Part shown: positions 9,710 through 18,271 of the stretch, in pieces
How the letters are laid out: each line of letters opens with the position of its first letter
How positions within the stretch are numbered: position 1 is the stretch's first letter
Assembly: GCF_900168015.1 (NCBI RefSeq)
Contig: NZ_FUYR01000001.1
Coordinates: 1,114,943-1,178,942, forward strand
DNA length: 64,000 bases
Direction: 5' to 3'
Origin: Daejeonella lutea
GTDB taxonomy: Bacteria; Bacteroidota; Bacteroidia; Sphingobacteriales; Sphingobacteriaceae
The notes under the pieces: generated by a model
Seen by the model: the letters and a program-made list of their open reading frames with translations, nothing else
Told to the model about the DNA's origin: nothing
Databases searched by the model: none
Made by a program: the position numbers and the translations under genes

Positions 9710-10768
9710 ATGAAGATCAAAAACGTATTATCTGCCATATTATTAATGGCCTTGTCCTTGAATCTCAGCGCACAAACTAATGGTCGCTGGAGTGCAGAAA
9801 AAGCAAAAAAATGGTATGCGGAGCATGCATGGATTAATGGCGCAAACTTTATTCCCAGTAATGCAATAAATCAGTTAGAAATGTGGCAGGCAGACACATT
9901 TGATCCCCAAACTATTGACAGGGAATTGGGATGGGCTGAAAGCTTAGGGTTCAACACCATGCGAGTGTACCTTCACAGCCTTGCTTACAAACAAGATCCC
10001 GCGGGTTTTAAAGATAGAATGGGAAAGTATCTTGCAGTTGCCGATAAACACCGCATCAAAACGATCTTTGTGTTCTTTGACGACTGCTGGAATAAGGTCG
10101 GCGTAATTGGCAAGCAGCCGGCTCCGCAACCTGGAATTCATAATTCAGGCTGGGTACAGGATCCGGGAGATCCGGCACACAAGGAAAGCGAAAACTTTCC
10201 GGCTCTTGAAAAATATGTGAAAGATGTGATGGGGCATTTTTCAAAGGATAAACGCATACTTTTATGGGATCTCTACAACGAACCCGGGAATTCCGGAAAG
10301 CTGGACACTTCCCTGCCACTGCTGAAAAAAGTTTTTGAATGGGCCCGCTCAGCAAATACTGACCAGCCTATTTCTGCAGGTCTTTGGAGATGGGATTTTG
10401 AAAAGCTTAATGCTTTTCAAATTGCGAACTCTGATATAATTACCTATCATGATTACGAAGCTCCTGAATGGCATAAACGCGTGCTGATGTTGCTAAAAAC
10501 TCACGACCGACCAATGATTTGCACCGAATATATGGCAAGAACAAAGAACAGTACTTTCGCCAACACCCTGCCCATGCTCAAAGCACAGAACATAGGTGCA
10601 ATCAACTGGGGACTCGTTGCAGGAAAAACCAATACTATTTATGCCTGGGATACGCCTATAAAAGACGGAAGTCAGCCAACTGATTGGTTTCACGACATAT
10701 TCTGGCCGGACGGCCGGATTTACCGGACTGCGGAGACTGATCTGATTAAGAAGTTAAATAACAAATAG
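9710..10768 (+). CDS. GH5-like (cellulase clan) glycoside hydrolase, secreted
   Basis: A 352-aa TIM-barrel hydrolase of the GH-A clan, resembling Bacteroidota proteins often labelled 1,4-beta-xylanase. Residues 1-22 form a signal peptide ending LSAQ. The acid/base Glu191 is in WDLYNEPG and the nucleophile Glu273 in MICTEYMAR. Barrel strand signatures GFNTMRVYL and IFVFFDDCW are also visible. It starts 12 bp after the GH43 gene and is followed 10 bp later by an aldose epimerase, so it is in the same operon. The GH family number and substrate need a profile search. Mannan, xylan or galactan are all possible. Confidence 0.85.
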   Translation: MKIKNVLSAILLMALSLNLSAQTNGRWSAEKAKKWYAEHAWINGANFIPSNAINQLEMWQADTFDPQTIDRELGWAESLGFNTMRVYLHSLAYKQDPAGFKDRMGKYLAVADKHRIKTIFVFFDDCWNKVGVIGKQPAPQPGIHNSGWVQDPGDPAHKESENFPALEKYVKDVMGHFSKDKRILLWDLYNEPGNSGKLDTSLPLLKKVFEWARSANTDQPISAGLWRWDFEKLNAFQIANSDIITYHDYEAPEWHKRVLMLLKTHDRPMICTEYMARTKNSTFANTLPMLKAQNIGAINWGLVAGKTNTIYAWDTPIKDGSQPTDWFHDIFWPDGRIYRTAETDLIKKLNNK

Positions 10769-10778
10769 ACTAAATAAG

Positions 10779-11933
10779 ATGAAAGGAATATTCACCGGAG
10801 CACTCATTTGTATATCAGCAGGATTCTTTGCCTGTAACACCCGTCAATCTGAAAAAACAATGGACGACAGCATAACACACCACCTGGACACAGGAGCTTT
10901 TAGCAAAGTATATGACGGAAAAAAAGTCAGTTCGTATGAAATTGGAAATGGCAAAATCACAGCACATTTCACAAATTATGGTGCCCGAATCGTAAGTCTC
11001 TGGGTGCCGGACAAAGACGGAAAAATGACCGATGTGGTTGTCGGCTTTGGAAACATTGATGGATATCTAAATTCAACGGAACCTTATTTTGGTGCTACAA
11101 TCGGTCGATACGGTAACCGCATAGCCAAAGGAAAATTCAAGATTGATGGCGTTGAATATAATGTGCCGTTAAATAACGGCCAAAATGCATTACATGGCGG
11201 AAAGAAGGGATTTCAGGATGTTGTCTGGGATGTGAAGCAGCCTGATAGTAAAACCTTAATTTTTACTTATCTGTCGAAAGATGGTGAAGAAGGATTTCCT
11301 GGCAATTTAACAGCGAAAGTCACGTACTCAATCACTGCCGATAATGAAGTAAAGATGGAGTATGAGGCGATCACCGATAAAAAGACGGTTGTAAATCTGA
11401 CGAATCACGCATTTTTCAACCTGAACGGAGAGGGAAGCGGTGAAATTCTCAAGCATTCGGTGCAGATCTTCGCCGATAAATTTAATCCGGTGGATAGTAC
11501 ATTGATCCCGTCGGGACAGCTTCAAAGCGTATCAAACACACCATTTGATTTTACCAGTGCAAAAACCATTGGAGAAAGAATTAATGCTGATGATGAGCAG
11601 TTAAAATTTGGGAAAGGGTATGATCATAATTACATTCTCAGAGGCAATAAAGAAAACGGCATGCTACATGCTGCAGCAGTAAAAGGTGATAAATCTGGAA
11701 TAAAGATGGATATCTATACCCAGGAGCCTGCTATGCAATTTTACAGCGGCAATTTCATGCAGGGTAAAAACAAGTTTAAAAACGGTAGTACAGATGAATT
11801 CAGGACCGCTTTTGCGATGGAAACCCAACACTTTCCGGATTCTCCTAATCAACCCACCTTCCCAACTACTTTGCTAAATCCCGGAGAAAAGTATCATACC
11901 GTCTCCATTTACAAATTTTCAACAGAAAAATAG
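10779..11933 (+). CDS. galM: Aldose 1-epimerase (galactose mutarotase), lipoprotein
   Basis: A 384-aa mutarotase of the GalM family that interconverts alpha and beta anomers of hexoses. The N-terminus has a lipobox (GFFAC, Cys19), so it is likely anchored in the periplasmic or outer membrane. Catalytic positions are visible: ATIGRYGNRIAKG, His139 in NALHGG, His210 in NLTNHAFFN (acid) and Glu348 in FAMETQHFP (base). It is the last gene of the glycan operon and is followed by a perfect terminator hairpin. Epimerising sugars released by the upstream hydrolases is the natural role. Bacteroidota often carry such lipoprotein GalM paralogues. Confidence 0.92.
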   Translation: MKGIFTGALICISAGFFACNTRQSEKTMDDSITHHLDTGAFSKVYDGKKVSSYEIGNGKITAHFTNYGARIVSLWVPDKDGKMTDVVVGFGNIDGYLNSTEPYFGATIGRYGNRIAKGKFKIDGVEYNVPLNNGQNALHGGKKGFQDVVWDVKQPDSKTLIFTYLSKDGEEGFPGNLTAKVTYSITADNEVKMEYEAITDKKTVVNLTNHAFFNLNGEGSGEILKHSVQIFADKFNPVDSTLIPSGQLQSVSNTPFDFTSAKTIGERINADDEQLKFGKGYDHNYILRGNKENGMLHAAAVKGDKSGIKMDIYTQEPAMQFYSGNFMQGKNKFKNGSTDEFRTAFAMETQHFPDSPNQPTFPTTLLNPGEKYHTVSIYKFSTEK

Positions 11934-11959
11934 GCTTAGGCGCAGCTAGCAACGTAAAA

Positions 11960-11996
11960 ACAAAAGGCCAATTGACATCATCATTTGGCCTTTTGT
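11960..11996. terminator. Strong intrinsic terminator after galM
   Basis: A perfect 12-bp stem pairs ACAAAAGGCCAA (11960-11971) with TTGGCCTTTTGT (11985-11996) around a 13-nt loop, and T-rich sequence follows. It lies 26 bp past the galM stop and 45 bp before the convergent MBL gene ends. It probably ends the six-gene plus-strand operon and may also serve the minus-strand gene. Confidence 0.85.
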
Positions 11997-12041
11997 TATT
12001 TGTTATTTTAACAGTTCTACAAAACCTGTCATTCTATAAAT

Positions 12042-12791
12042 TTAATTTGATCCAGGGTACCAATTTTTTATCCTAACATCAATCTTTCTGTTCTTTTCGT
12101 TAACCAGCTTTTTAAATGCATTTATATCCTGTCCACGGTGGTGATAGGGATAAACTATTCCAGGTTTGAATTCAAGCACTGCGCTTGCTGCTTGATTTAT
12201 ATCCATAGTGTAAGGCAAATTCATGCACACAAACGCAATATCTACGTCTTCCAAAGCGCGCATTTCCGGAATATCTTCCGTATCTCCCGAAATGTAAATA
12301 CTCTTACCACCTATTGTTAAAAGATACCCGTTGCCTCTCCCCTTTGTATGTCGTGCTTCAGCGTCCTGAGGCAAATTATACATTGGAATAGCCTTGATCA
12401 TCATGGCGAGCTGACTAGTTTGCATCCCATTGTTTAAAATCACCAATTTCTCTCTCAGTGATAAGGGAAGCTGCAAAGCGACAGCTTGAGGGGCGACAAT
12501 AATTGCCTGTTTTGTGTTTAGTGCTTCCAGGGCCTTTAAATCCATATGGTCGCCATGCACATCAGTAATAAGGATAATATCTGGTGCAGCAAATGACTTA
12601 TACATCTCCGGGCTTCCCGTGGGATCGACATAAATCGTTTTATTATCCCAGGTCAGTACCACGGAAGCATGCATTACCGGATGAATTTTTAACAAGCCTT
12701 TGCTTGTTTTTATCTCGTCAGTCGGGCTTTTCTGTGCCATCACCTGAGAAATCCCAATAAAAAAAACTGCGAAAAATATTTTAAGCCTCAT
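12042..12791 (-). CDS. Secreted MBL-fold metallo-hydrolase
   Basis: A 249-aa metallo-beta-lactamase-fold protein with a signal peptide (about residues 1-19, ending VMAQ). The metal motif reads ITDVHGDHMD. The first histidine of the classical H-x-H-x-D-H is replaced by Asp, which also occurs in this YtkL/UlaG-like subgroup. ISGDTE and YPYHHRGQD supply the remaining ligands. The ATG at 12791 is used in preference to an in-frame TTG six codons earlier. Monocistronic, convergent with the glycan operon. Substrate unknown. Confidence 0.87.
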   Translation of the reverse strand: MRLKIFFAVFFIGISQVMAQKSPTDEIKTSKGLLKIHPVMHASVVLTWDNKTIYVDPTGSPEMYKSFAAPDIILITDVHGDHMDLKALEALNTKQAIIVAPQAVALQLPLSLREKLVILNNGMQTSQLAMMIKAIPMYNLPQDAEARHTKGRGNGYLLTIGGKSIYISGDTEDIPEMRALEDVDIAFVCMNLPYTMDINQAASAVLEFKPGIVYPYHHRGQDINAFKKLVNEKNRKIDVRIKNWYPGSN

Positions 12792-12929
12792 GGTCTTATT
12801 TTTTACCAATATAATTAACTATCTGTTGGTTTCAGACACAATTTTTAACGTTTTGAATGTCAAAAACGTTTGCTGCGATTATGTTTATTTTATGGAAGCA
12901 AGGGTTTTAAGAATTTTCCTGCAAAGTCC

Positions 12930-13139
12930 CTATGATTTCAAAAATGCCCGATATTCCTGCTGCAAAACAATCAGGCAGTCCGCACATAAACATCCTTCAA
13001 AACATTCACTCACGTATTGCACCTCATTGAGGTTAAGCTGAACCTTACTGCACTGGCACTTGGTATACGAGTTAGCCTTACACTCAACCCGCTTACCACA
13101 GCGTTCACAAGAAATGATTTCGTGTTTTGATAAATCCAT
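12930..13139 (-). CDS. Cysteine-rich CWC-type small protein
   Basis: A 69-aa protein with nine cysteines arranged as CERC, a single Cys, CQC, a single Cys, then CLCADC. This matches the cysteine-rich CWC family, presumed to bind zinc. Function unknown. It starts 14 bp after the nrdA stop on the same strand with no terminator between, so it is probably the third gene of the nrdB-nrdA transcript and shares the cobalamin riboswitch. A role connected with ribonucleotide reductase redox or metal supply is speculation from position only. Confidence 0.8.
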   Translation of the reverse strand: MDLSKHEIISCERCGKRVECKANSYTKCQCSKVQLNLNEVQYVSECFEGCLCADCLIVLQQEYRAFLKS

Positions 13140-13153
13140 ATTTCAAATTGGCA

Positions 13154-15547
13154 CTATGACGAGCAAGTCACGCACCCTTCATCCATACTGCAGCTCGGGC
13201 CACTGACGATTGAAGGTTCAATTCCTGCAATATCATTTTTACTTGCGTCCTCTATAATCGGAACGAGTGGCTCCATGGTTTTGCCGCCTTGCTTTTCAAC
13301 AGTAAACTGTACCGCCTTACTGGCAGCTTGAGTGCGCAAATAATACATCCCCGTTTTCAAACCTTTCTTCCATGCATAAAAGTGCATGGAGGTCAACTTC
13401 CCTGTATTTGGATTATCCACAAACAAGTTTAAGGATTGTGACTGACAGATAAATGCCCCGCGATCTGCTGCCATGTCTATCAGGTTCCTTTGTTTAATCT
13501 CCCAAACGGTTTTATAAAGCTCCCTGATCTCAGCAGGAATAGCCTCAATATGCTGTACAGAGCCATTCGCAGTAATAATGTTATCCTTCATCGCATTATT
13601 CCATAAACCCAATTGTACCAGATCCTTTAAAAGATGTTTGTTTACGATCACGAACTCCCCGCTAAGGACCCTTCGCGTATAAATATTGGAGGTGTAAGGT
13701 TCAAAGCATTCGTTGTTTCCTAAAACCTGGGACGTTGACGCAGTTGGCATGGGTGCAACAAGCAATGAGTTCCTTACACCATACTTGATCACCTCGGCTC
13801 TCAGGCCTTCCCAGTCATACCTTTCTGAAGGTTTGACATCCCATAAATCAAACTGAAATTTACCCTGAGACAGCGGTGAGCCTTGAAAAGTTTCATATGC
13901 CCCGGTTTCTTTAGCAAGATCCTTACTCGCGGTCATCGCCGCAAAATAAATCGTCTCAAAGATATTTTTGTTGAGCATTTTGGCCAGTTCACTTTCAAAG
14001 GGCAGGCGCATAAGTATAAAAACGTCAGCAAGTCCCTGCACACCTAACCCAATAGGCCGATGGCGCATATTCGATCTTCTGGCTTCTTCGACTGGGTAGT
14101 AGTTATTGTCGATGATTTTGTTGAGGTTTTTGGTCGCCTGATAAGTGATCTGGTAGAGTTTCTCAAAGTCGAAACTATTATTAATTACAAATCTTGGCAG
14201 GGCAAGTGAAGCCAGGTTACAAACCGCAACCTCATTTGCATCAGTATACTCCATAATCTCCGTACACAGGTTGCTGCTTTTGATAGTACCAAGGTTTTGC
14301 TGATTGCTCTTACTATTCGCGGCGTCCTTGTAAAGCAAATAAGGTGTTCCCGTTTCGATTTGCGCGTCCAAAATTGCAAACCAGAGTTCCTGAGCTTTGA
14401 TAGTTTTACGGGCCCTTCCCTCTGCCTCATACTGGTGATACAAATTTTCAAATGCTTCACCATGGCATTCGTGCAGTCCCGGTGCCTCATGCGGACAGAA
14501 CAAGCTCCATTCCGCATTCGCTTCTACCCTTTTCATAAACAGATCAGGCACCCACAACGCGTAAAAAAGATCCCGGGCCCGCATCTCTTCCTTGCCGTGG
14601 TTTTTTCTCAGATCTAGAAATTCAAAAACATCGGCGTGCCATGGCTCCAGGTAAATTGCGAAAGCACCTTTTCGCTTCCCTCCGCCCTGATCGACATACC
14701 GTGCTGTATCATTAAACACTTTTAGCATCGGGATGATCCCATTACTCGTGCCATTCGTACCACCAATGTAACTTCCTGTGGCGCGGACGTTGTGAATCGC
14801 AAGTCCAATGCCGCCTGCACTTTGCGAGATCCTTGCCGTTTGTTTTAATGTGTCATAAATGCCGTCTATACTATCGTCTTTCATCGCCAGCAGAAAACAA
14901 GACGACATTTGGGGCTTAGGTGTACCCGCATTAAATAAGGTGGGGGTTGCGTGGGTAAACCATCGCTCACTCATTTGATTATAAGTATCAACCACACTCT
15001 CTATATCATCTTTATGGATGCCAATTGCTACCCGCATATACATGTGCTGAGGCCGCTCTGCAATTTTTCCCTGAAGCCTAAGCAGATAGGACTTCTCAAG
15101 TGTTTTAAAACCAAAATAGTCAAAACCAAAGTCCCGATCATAAATGATCGAGCTATCGAGTATCTCTGCATTATTTTTTATAATCTCTATGACGTCATCA
15201 GCGATGAGCGGCATTCTTCGTCCGGTATGCTCATCTGTATAGTTATACAGTTTTATCATCGTCTCAGAAAAAGATTTCTCCGTATTCTTATGAAGATTGC
15301 TTACTGCTATTCTGCTAGCCAGCAAGGCATAATCAGGATGTTTAGTTGTCAGGGAAGCTGCGGTTTCGGCGGCCAGATTATCAAGCTCAGTAGTGGTTAC
15401 TCCATCAAAAAGCCCTTCAATTACTTTTTTTGCAACATCGATCGGATCAACCAATTGACTTAATCCATACGACAGTTTTTGAATCCGCGCAGTTATCTTA
15501 TCGAACTTGACACTTTCAAGTTTTCCGTTTCTTTTGTGTACGTACAT
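13154..15547 (-). CDS. nrdA: Class I ribonucleoside-diphosphate reductase, alpha (large) subunit
   Basis: A 797-aa catalytic subunit that reduces ribonucleoside diphosphates to deoxy forms. An ATP-cone allosteric domain occupies roughly residues 1-90 ([17 protein letters not shown] start). The radical site is complete: Cys in MSSCFLLAM, the NLCTEI Cys/Glu pair and the second redox Cys in VAVCNLASL. The tyrosine dyad for radical transfer is in GMYYLRT. A C-terminal CVTC pair shuttles reducing equivalents. It follows nrdB by about 100 bp on the minus strand with no terminator seen, so it is probably in the same operon under the cobalamin riboswitch. Confidence 0.96.
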   Translation of the reverse strand: MYVHKRNGKLESVKFDKITARIQKLSYGLSQLVDPIDVAKKVIEGLFDGVTTTELDNLAAETAASLTTKHPDYALLASRIAVSNLHKNTEKSFSETMIKLYNYTDEHTGRRMPLIADDVIEIIKNNAEILDSSIIYDRDFGFDYFGFKTLEKSYLLRLQGKIAERPQHMYMRVAIGIHKDDIESVVDTYNQMSERWFTHATPTLFNAGTPKPQMSSCFLLAMKDDSIDGIYDTLKQTARISQSAGGIGLAIHNVRATGSYIGGTNGTSNGIIPMLKVFNDTARYVDQGGGKRKGAFAIYLEPWHADVFEFLDLRKNHGKEEMRARDLFYALWVPDLFMKRVEANAEWSLFCPHEAPGLHECHGEAFENLYHQYEAEGRARKTIKAQELWFAILDAQIETGTPYLLYKDAANSKSNQQNLGTIKSSNLCTEIMEYTDANEVAVCNLASLALPRFVINNSFDFEKLYQITYQATKNLNKIIDNNYYPVEEARRSNMRHRPIGLGVQGLADVFILMRLPFESELAKMLNKNIFETIYFAAMTASKDLAKETGAYETFQGSPLSQGKFQFDLWDVKPSERYDWEGLRAEVIKYGVRNSLLVAPMPTASTSQVLGNNECFEPYTSNIYTRRVLSGEFVIVNKHLLKDLVQLGLWNNAMKDNIITANGSVQHIEAIPAEIRELYKTVWEIKQRNLIDMAADRGAFICQSQSLNLFVDNPNTGKLTSMHFYAWKKGLKTGMYYLRTQAASKAVQFTVEKQGGKTMEPLVPIIEDASKNDIAGIEPSIVSGPSCSMDEGCVTCSS

Positions 15548-15651
15548 TGTTTTCGTTTGTAGTTTATAATTCTTTGTATTAGGCTATATGTATAAGGAAT
15601 TAGTAAGATTGAAAGGCATTTTCAACTTTCCACTTTATCCTTTCACCTAGG

Positions 15652-16620
15652 TTAAAAGTCCTCTTCCAAGGAAAAACTCTGCGTCTCTCTGCCGGAAAGC
15701 ACGCCTGATTTTTGATAGTCTCCCACCCTTTTTTCAAAAAAGTTAGTTTTCCCCTGCAGGGAGATCATTTCCATAAAATCAAATGGATTTGAAGCACCAT
15801 AAATCTTCGAATAACCTAATTCGTCGATCCAGCGATCGGCTACAAATTCGATATATTGCTGCATGAGCTTTGCATTCATCCCAATTAGGTCTACAGGTAA
15901 AGCCTCAGTGATAAATTCTTTTTCAATTTCAACTGCATCCCGAATTATCGAATGAATTTGTTCTTCAGGCAACTTGTTTGACAGCATCCTATAAAGCATA
16001 CAAGCAAACTCGCAGTGTAAGCCTTCATCACGGCTGATGAGTTCATTGCTGAATGTAAGTCCCGGCATCAGGCCGCGTTTCTTAAGCCAGAAGATCGAAC
16101 AAAAGCTCCCGCTAAAAAAAATTCCCTCCACAGCTGCAAAAGCAACCAGGCGCTCAGCAAATGTGCCGTTATCTATCCATCGAAGCGCCCATTCAGCCTT
16201 CTTCTTAACAGCTGGAACCGTATCGATCGCGTGGAAAAGATGATCTTTTTCCATGTTGTCCTTAACATAAGTATCGATCAGCAAAGCATAGGTTTCCGAA
16301 TGGATATTTTCCATCATAATCTGGAACCCATAAAAACAACGAGCTTCAGGAACTTGCACCTCACTCATAAAATTCACTGCCAGGTTTTCATTGACAATGC
16401 CGTCGCTTGCTGCAAAAAAGGCTAGAATATGGGAAATGAAATGACGTTCTCCCTGATTTAGGTTTTCCCAGTCTTTGAGATCGCCCGACAGATCGATTTC
16501 TTCAGCTGTCCAGAAACTGGCTTCATGTTTTTTGTACATCTCCCAAATCTGGGGATAGTTGATAGGTAGGATCACAAAACGGTCCTTGTTCTCTTTTAAT
16601 AATACTTCTTCGTGTTGCAT
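15652..16620 (-). CDS. nrdB: Class I ribonucleoside-diphosphate reductase, beta (small) subunit
   Basis: A 322-aa ferritin-like subunit that houses the diiron-tyrosyl radical. Iron ligands are visible in [19 protein letters not shown] and the later [18 protein letters not shown] helices. The tyrosine in IHSETYALL fits the radical tyrosine of class Ia enzymes (H-x-x-x-Y spacing), so it should be the Tyr type rather than the Phe-bearing class Ic. First gene of the nrdB-nrdA-CWC unit. The 110 bp before the ATG form the expression platform of a cobalamin riboswitch, which implies repression when B12 is available. Confidence 0.96.
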   Translation of the reverse strand: MQHEEVLLKENKDRFVILPINYPQIWEMYKKHEASFWTAEEIDLSGDLKDWENLNQGERHFISHILAFFAASDGIVNENLAVNFMSEVQVPEARCFYGFQIMMENIHSETYALLIDTYVKDNMEKDHLFHAIDTVPAVKKKAEWALRWIDNGTFAERLVAFAAVEGIFFSGSFCSIFWLKKRGLMPGLTFSNELISRDEGLHCEFACMLYRMLSNKLPEEQIHSIIRDAVEIEKEFITEALPVDLIGMNAKLMQQYIEFVADRWIDELGYSKIYGASNPFDFMEMISLQGKTNFFEKRVGDYQKSGVLSGRETQSFSLEEDF

Positions 16621-16690
16621 ATCTTATGTTTTTGTGGCGACAAGAGATGACAAAAGGCAACATTCCTTCGAAGAAAATGGGCGGGCTTTT

Positions 16691-16733
16691 GCCAAAACTT
16701 TAGTCGTGAAAGTTTTGAACAAACTATTTTGGC
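16691..16733 (-). promoter_or_regulatory. Putative expression platform of the B12 riboswitch
   Basis: Two mutually exclusive helices can form here. AAAACTTT (16694-16701) pairs with AAAGTTTT (16709-16716) around a 7-nt loop. Alternatively GCCAAAA (16691-16697) pairs with TTTTGGC (16727-16733), whose last bases are the end of the B12 box. Competition for 16694-16697 would couple ligand binding to nrdB expression. No U-run follows the hairpin, so transcriptional termination is not obvious and the mechanism is inferred only. Confidence 0.5.
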
Positions 16734-16870
16734 AGGTGTCTGGCTTTCCGGGGTATGAGGCATGAGGTATGAGGTATTAGCGCATCGCCAATACCTGAAA
16801 CCTGACACCCGAACCCTTAGATTACAGTTGCACGTCAGCCCGTGATTTTCACACGGTTCCCTTTTAATTG
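16731..16870 (-). promoter_or_regulatory. Cobalamin (B12) riboswitch of the nrdBA operon
   Basis: Read on the minus strand from about 16868, the leader contains the conserved cobalamin aptamer blocks in order: AAAGGGAACC, then GTGAAAATCAC, GGCTGACG, GCAACTGTAA, and the 3' B12 box AAGCCAGACACCTGCC ending at 16731. The variable arm between ACTGTAA and the B12 box (16751-16810) is a long hairpin: 16801-16810 pairs with 16751-16760 (nine pairs, one mismatch) and encloses a second stem. The riboswitch lies about 110 bp before nrdB. Known biology: B12 riboswitches shut off B12-independent enzymes when a B12-dependent isozyme can work, here presumably class II NrdJ elsewhere in the genome. Confidence 0.9.
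16751..16810. repeat. Heptad hairpin in the riboswitch variable arm
   Basis: Plus-strand units GGTATGA (16752, 16766), GGCATGA (16759), GGTATTA (16773) form the left arm. AATACCT (16790), GAAACCT (16797) and GACACCC (16804) form the right arm. The tips GGTATT and AATACC pair. This is the only heptad array in a 5' leader in the window. Confidence 0.65.
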
Positions 16871-16963
16871 TCCGCCATGGGCGAACAAACCTGGATAGTT
16901 TATGTAAAAGAACTTATGGACTAAAAGTAGAAGTTAAATCGCTTCACCGCACTTTTAAGTTTT

Positions 16964-16992
16964 AAACATGGTGTTAAGTTCTTAACATGTTT
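16964..16992. repeat. Inverted repeat between nrdB and the permease gene
   Basis: AAACATG-gtg-TTAAG pairs with CTTAA-CATGTTT around a 2-bp centre, a near-perfect dyad with one 3-nt bulge. It lies in the divergent intergenic region, 31 bp before the permease ATG and about 95 bp upstream of the B12 aptamer. It could be a transcription factor operator or a hairpin in the permease leader. It does not resemble an NrdR box. Confidence 0.4.
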
Positions 16993-17023
16993 TAATCAGA
17001 AGTAGAACCATAGCGGTTTAAAT

Positions 17024-18268
17024 ATGTTAAGAGATGATTTACTAATCACTGAAACCATGGCGCAAAAGCTTAAACGAACCCTCTCACTTGCTGAGTGTAT
17101 TTTTTTTGGAGTAGGTTCGATTTTGGGTGCCGGGATTTATACCATCGTAGGTAAAGTTGCTGGATTTGCAGGAAATATGACCTGGCTTGCGTTTCTTGTT
17201 GCTTCCTTAACTGCACTGCTTACAGCATTCTCCTATGCGGAATTAAGCGCGGTCTACCCCAAAGCTGGTGGCGAGTACGTCTACACGAAAAAGGCGATGG
17301 GCGAAAAAATAGGCACTGGAGTAGGTTTTATTATTGCCTTGAATGGGATTATTAGCGGAGCGACAGTTGCTGTAGGCTTTGGGGGTTACCTGGTTAAACT
17401 TGTCGACACTCCTATTGTCATCGCTGCCCTTGGAATTATTGCACTTATATTCCTTGTAAATCTTTCAGGAATCCGGGAATCTTCGATTATAAATATCATT
17501 TTTACTTTAATTGAATTTTCAGGGCTTGTACTGGTGATTATAGCCGCATTTCCAAAAATCGGTTCAGTGAATTTACTCGAAGGTGCAGAATCCGGAAAGG
17601 CATCTGTACTGATGGCAGCCTCTCTGGGATTCTTCGCTTTTATCGGATTCGAGGAAATTGTTAAACTGGCGGAAGAAACAAAAAACCCGCAAAAGACGAT
17701 CCCCCGGGCACTTTTTGTTGCAAGTGCAATAGTAACTATTATGTATTTTATTGTTGCTGTGAGTGCAGTTTCAGCCCTGCCTGTTGAGAAGCTCGCGGCA
17801 TCGTCCAGCCCGCTTTCCGATATTGCCGAAGATGGATTGGGTACGACAGCAGGGCTGATTATTATCATCATCGCGCTGTTTTCTACGTCCAATACCATAC
17901 TTTCAAATATGCTGGGCAGCTCAAGGGTAATCTATGATATGGCCAAAGAAGTAAAGATAATGGGTGTATTCCAGCGCGTTTCGAAAAGGCAAACTCCCTA
18001 TGCAGCACTTATTTTGATTTTGGTTGTTATGTCTGCATTTGCCCTGATCGGAAAGATCGAGGTTATTGCCATGATAGCTAACCTGTTCATCTTCATCACA
18101 TTCTTTACAATAAACCTTTCCGTTATTCTCCTTCGCCAATCCGATCCTCAGAAAGTACGTCCCTTCAAAATACCCCTAAATGTGAATAACATGCCCATTA
18201 TAAGTTTTCTGGGAATGGCTATGACGCTGCTGCTTTTTGGATTTAATGTTTATATCCTCATTAGTTGA
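17024..18268 (+). CDS. APC-family amino acid permease
   Basis: A 414-aa integral membrane transporter of the amino acid-polyamine-organocation superfamily with about 11-12 hydrophobic helices. The unwound helix 1 motif GVGSILGAGIYTIVG and the loop signature GFEEIVKLAEETKNPQKTIPRA are typical of cationic or broad amino acid permeases. The substrate is not determinable. Two starts are possible: ATG at 17024, and ATG at 17057 giving MAQKLKRTLSL. The shorter form would match the usual N-terminal length. Divergent from nrdB and convergent with the next gene, three bp apart. No operon partner. Confidence 0.88.
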   Translation: MLRDDLLITETMAQKLKRTLSLAECIFFGVGSILGAGIYTIVGKVAGFAGNMTWLAFLVASLTALLTAFSYAELSAVYPKAGGEYVYTKKAMGEKIGTGVGFIIALNGIISGATVAVGFGGYLVKLVDTPIVIAALGIIALIFLVNLSGIRESSIINIIFTLIEFSGLVLVIIAAFPKIGSVNLLEGAESGKASVLMAASLGFFAFIGFEEIVKLAEETKNPQKTIPRALFVASAIVTIMYFIVAVSAVSALPVEKLAASSSPLSDIAEDGLGTTAGLIIIIIALFSTSNTILSNMLGSSRVIYDMAKEVKIMGVFQRVSKRQTPYAALILILVVMSAFALIGKIEVIAMIANLFIFITFFTINLSVILLRQSDPQKVRPFKIPLNVNNMPIISFLGMAMTLLLFGFNVYILIS

Positions 18269-18271
18269 TGA

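Noticed and set aside
14951-15463. 170-aa frame antisense to nrdA
   Set aside because: nrdA is fully conserved here, and the antisense frame is an artefact of its codon use.
16871-17023. NrdR boxes before nrdB
   Set aside because: No pair of the AT-rich NrdR palindromes at the usual spacing. The visible control is the B12 riboswitch.
17386-17898. 170-aa frame antisense to the permease
   Set aside because: The permease membrane helices explain the DNA. The antisense sequence is low-complexity Ser/Ile/Ala.
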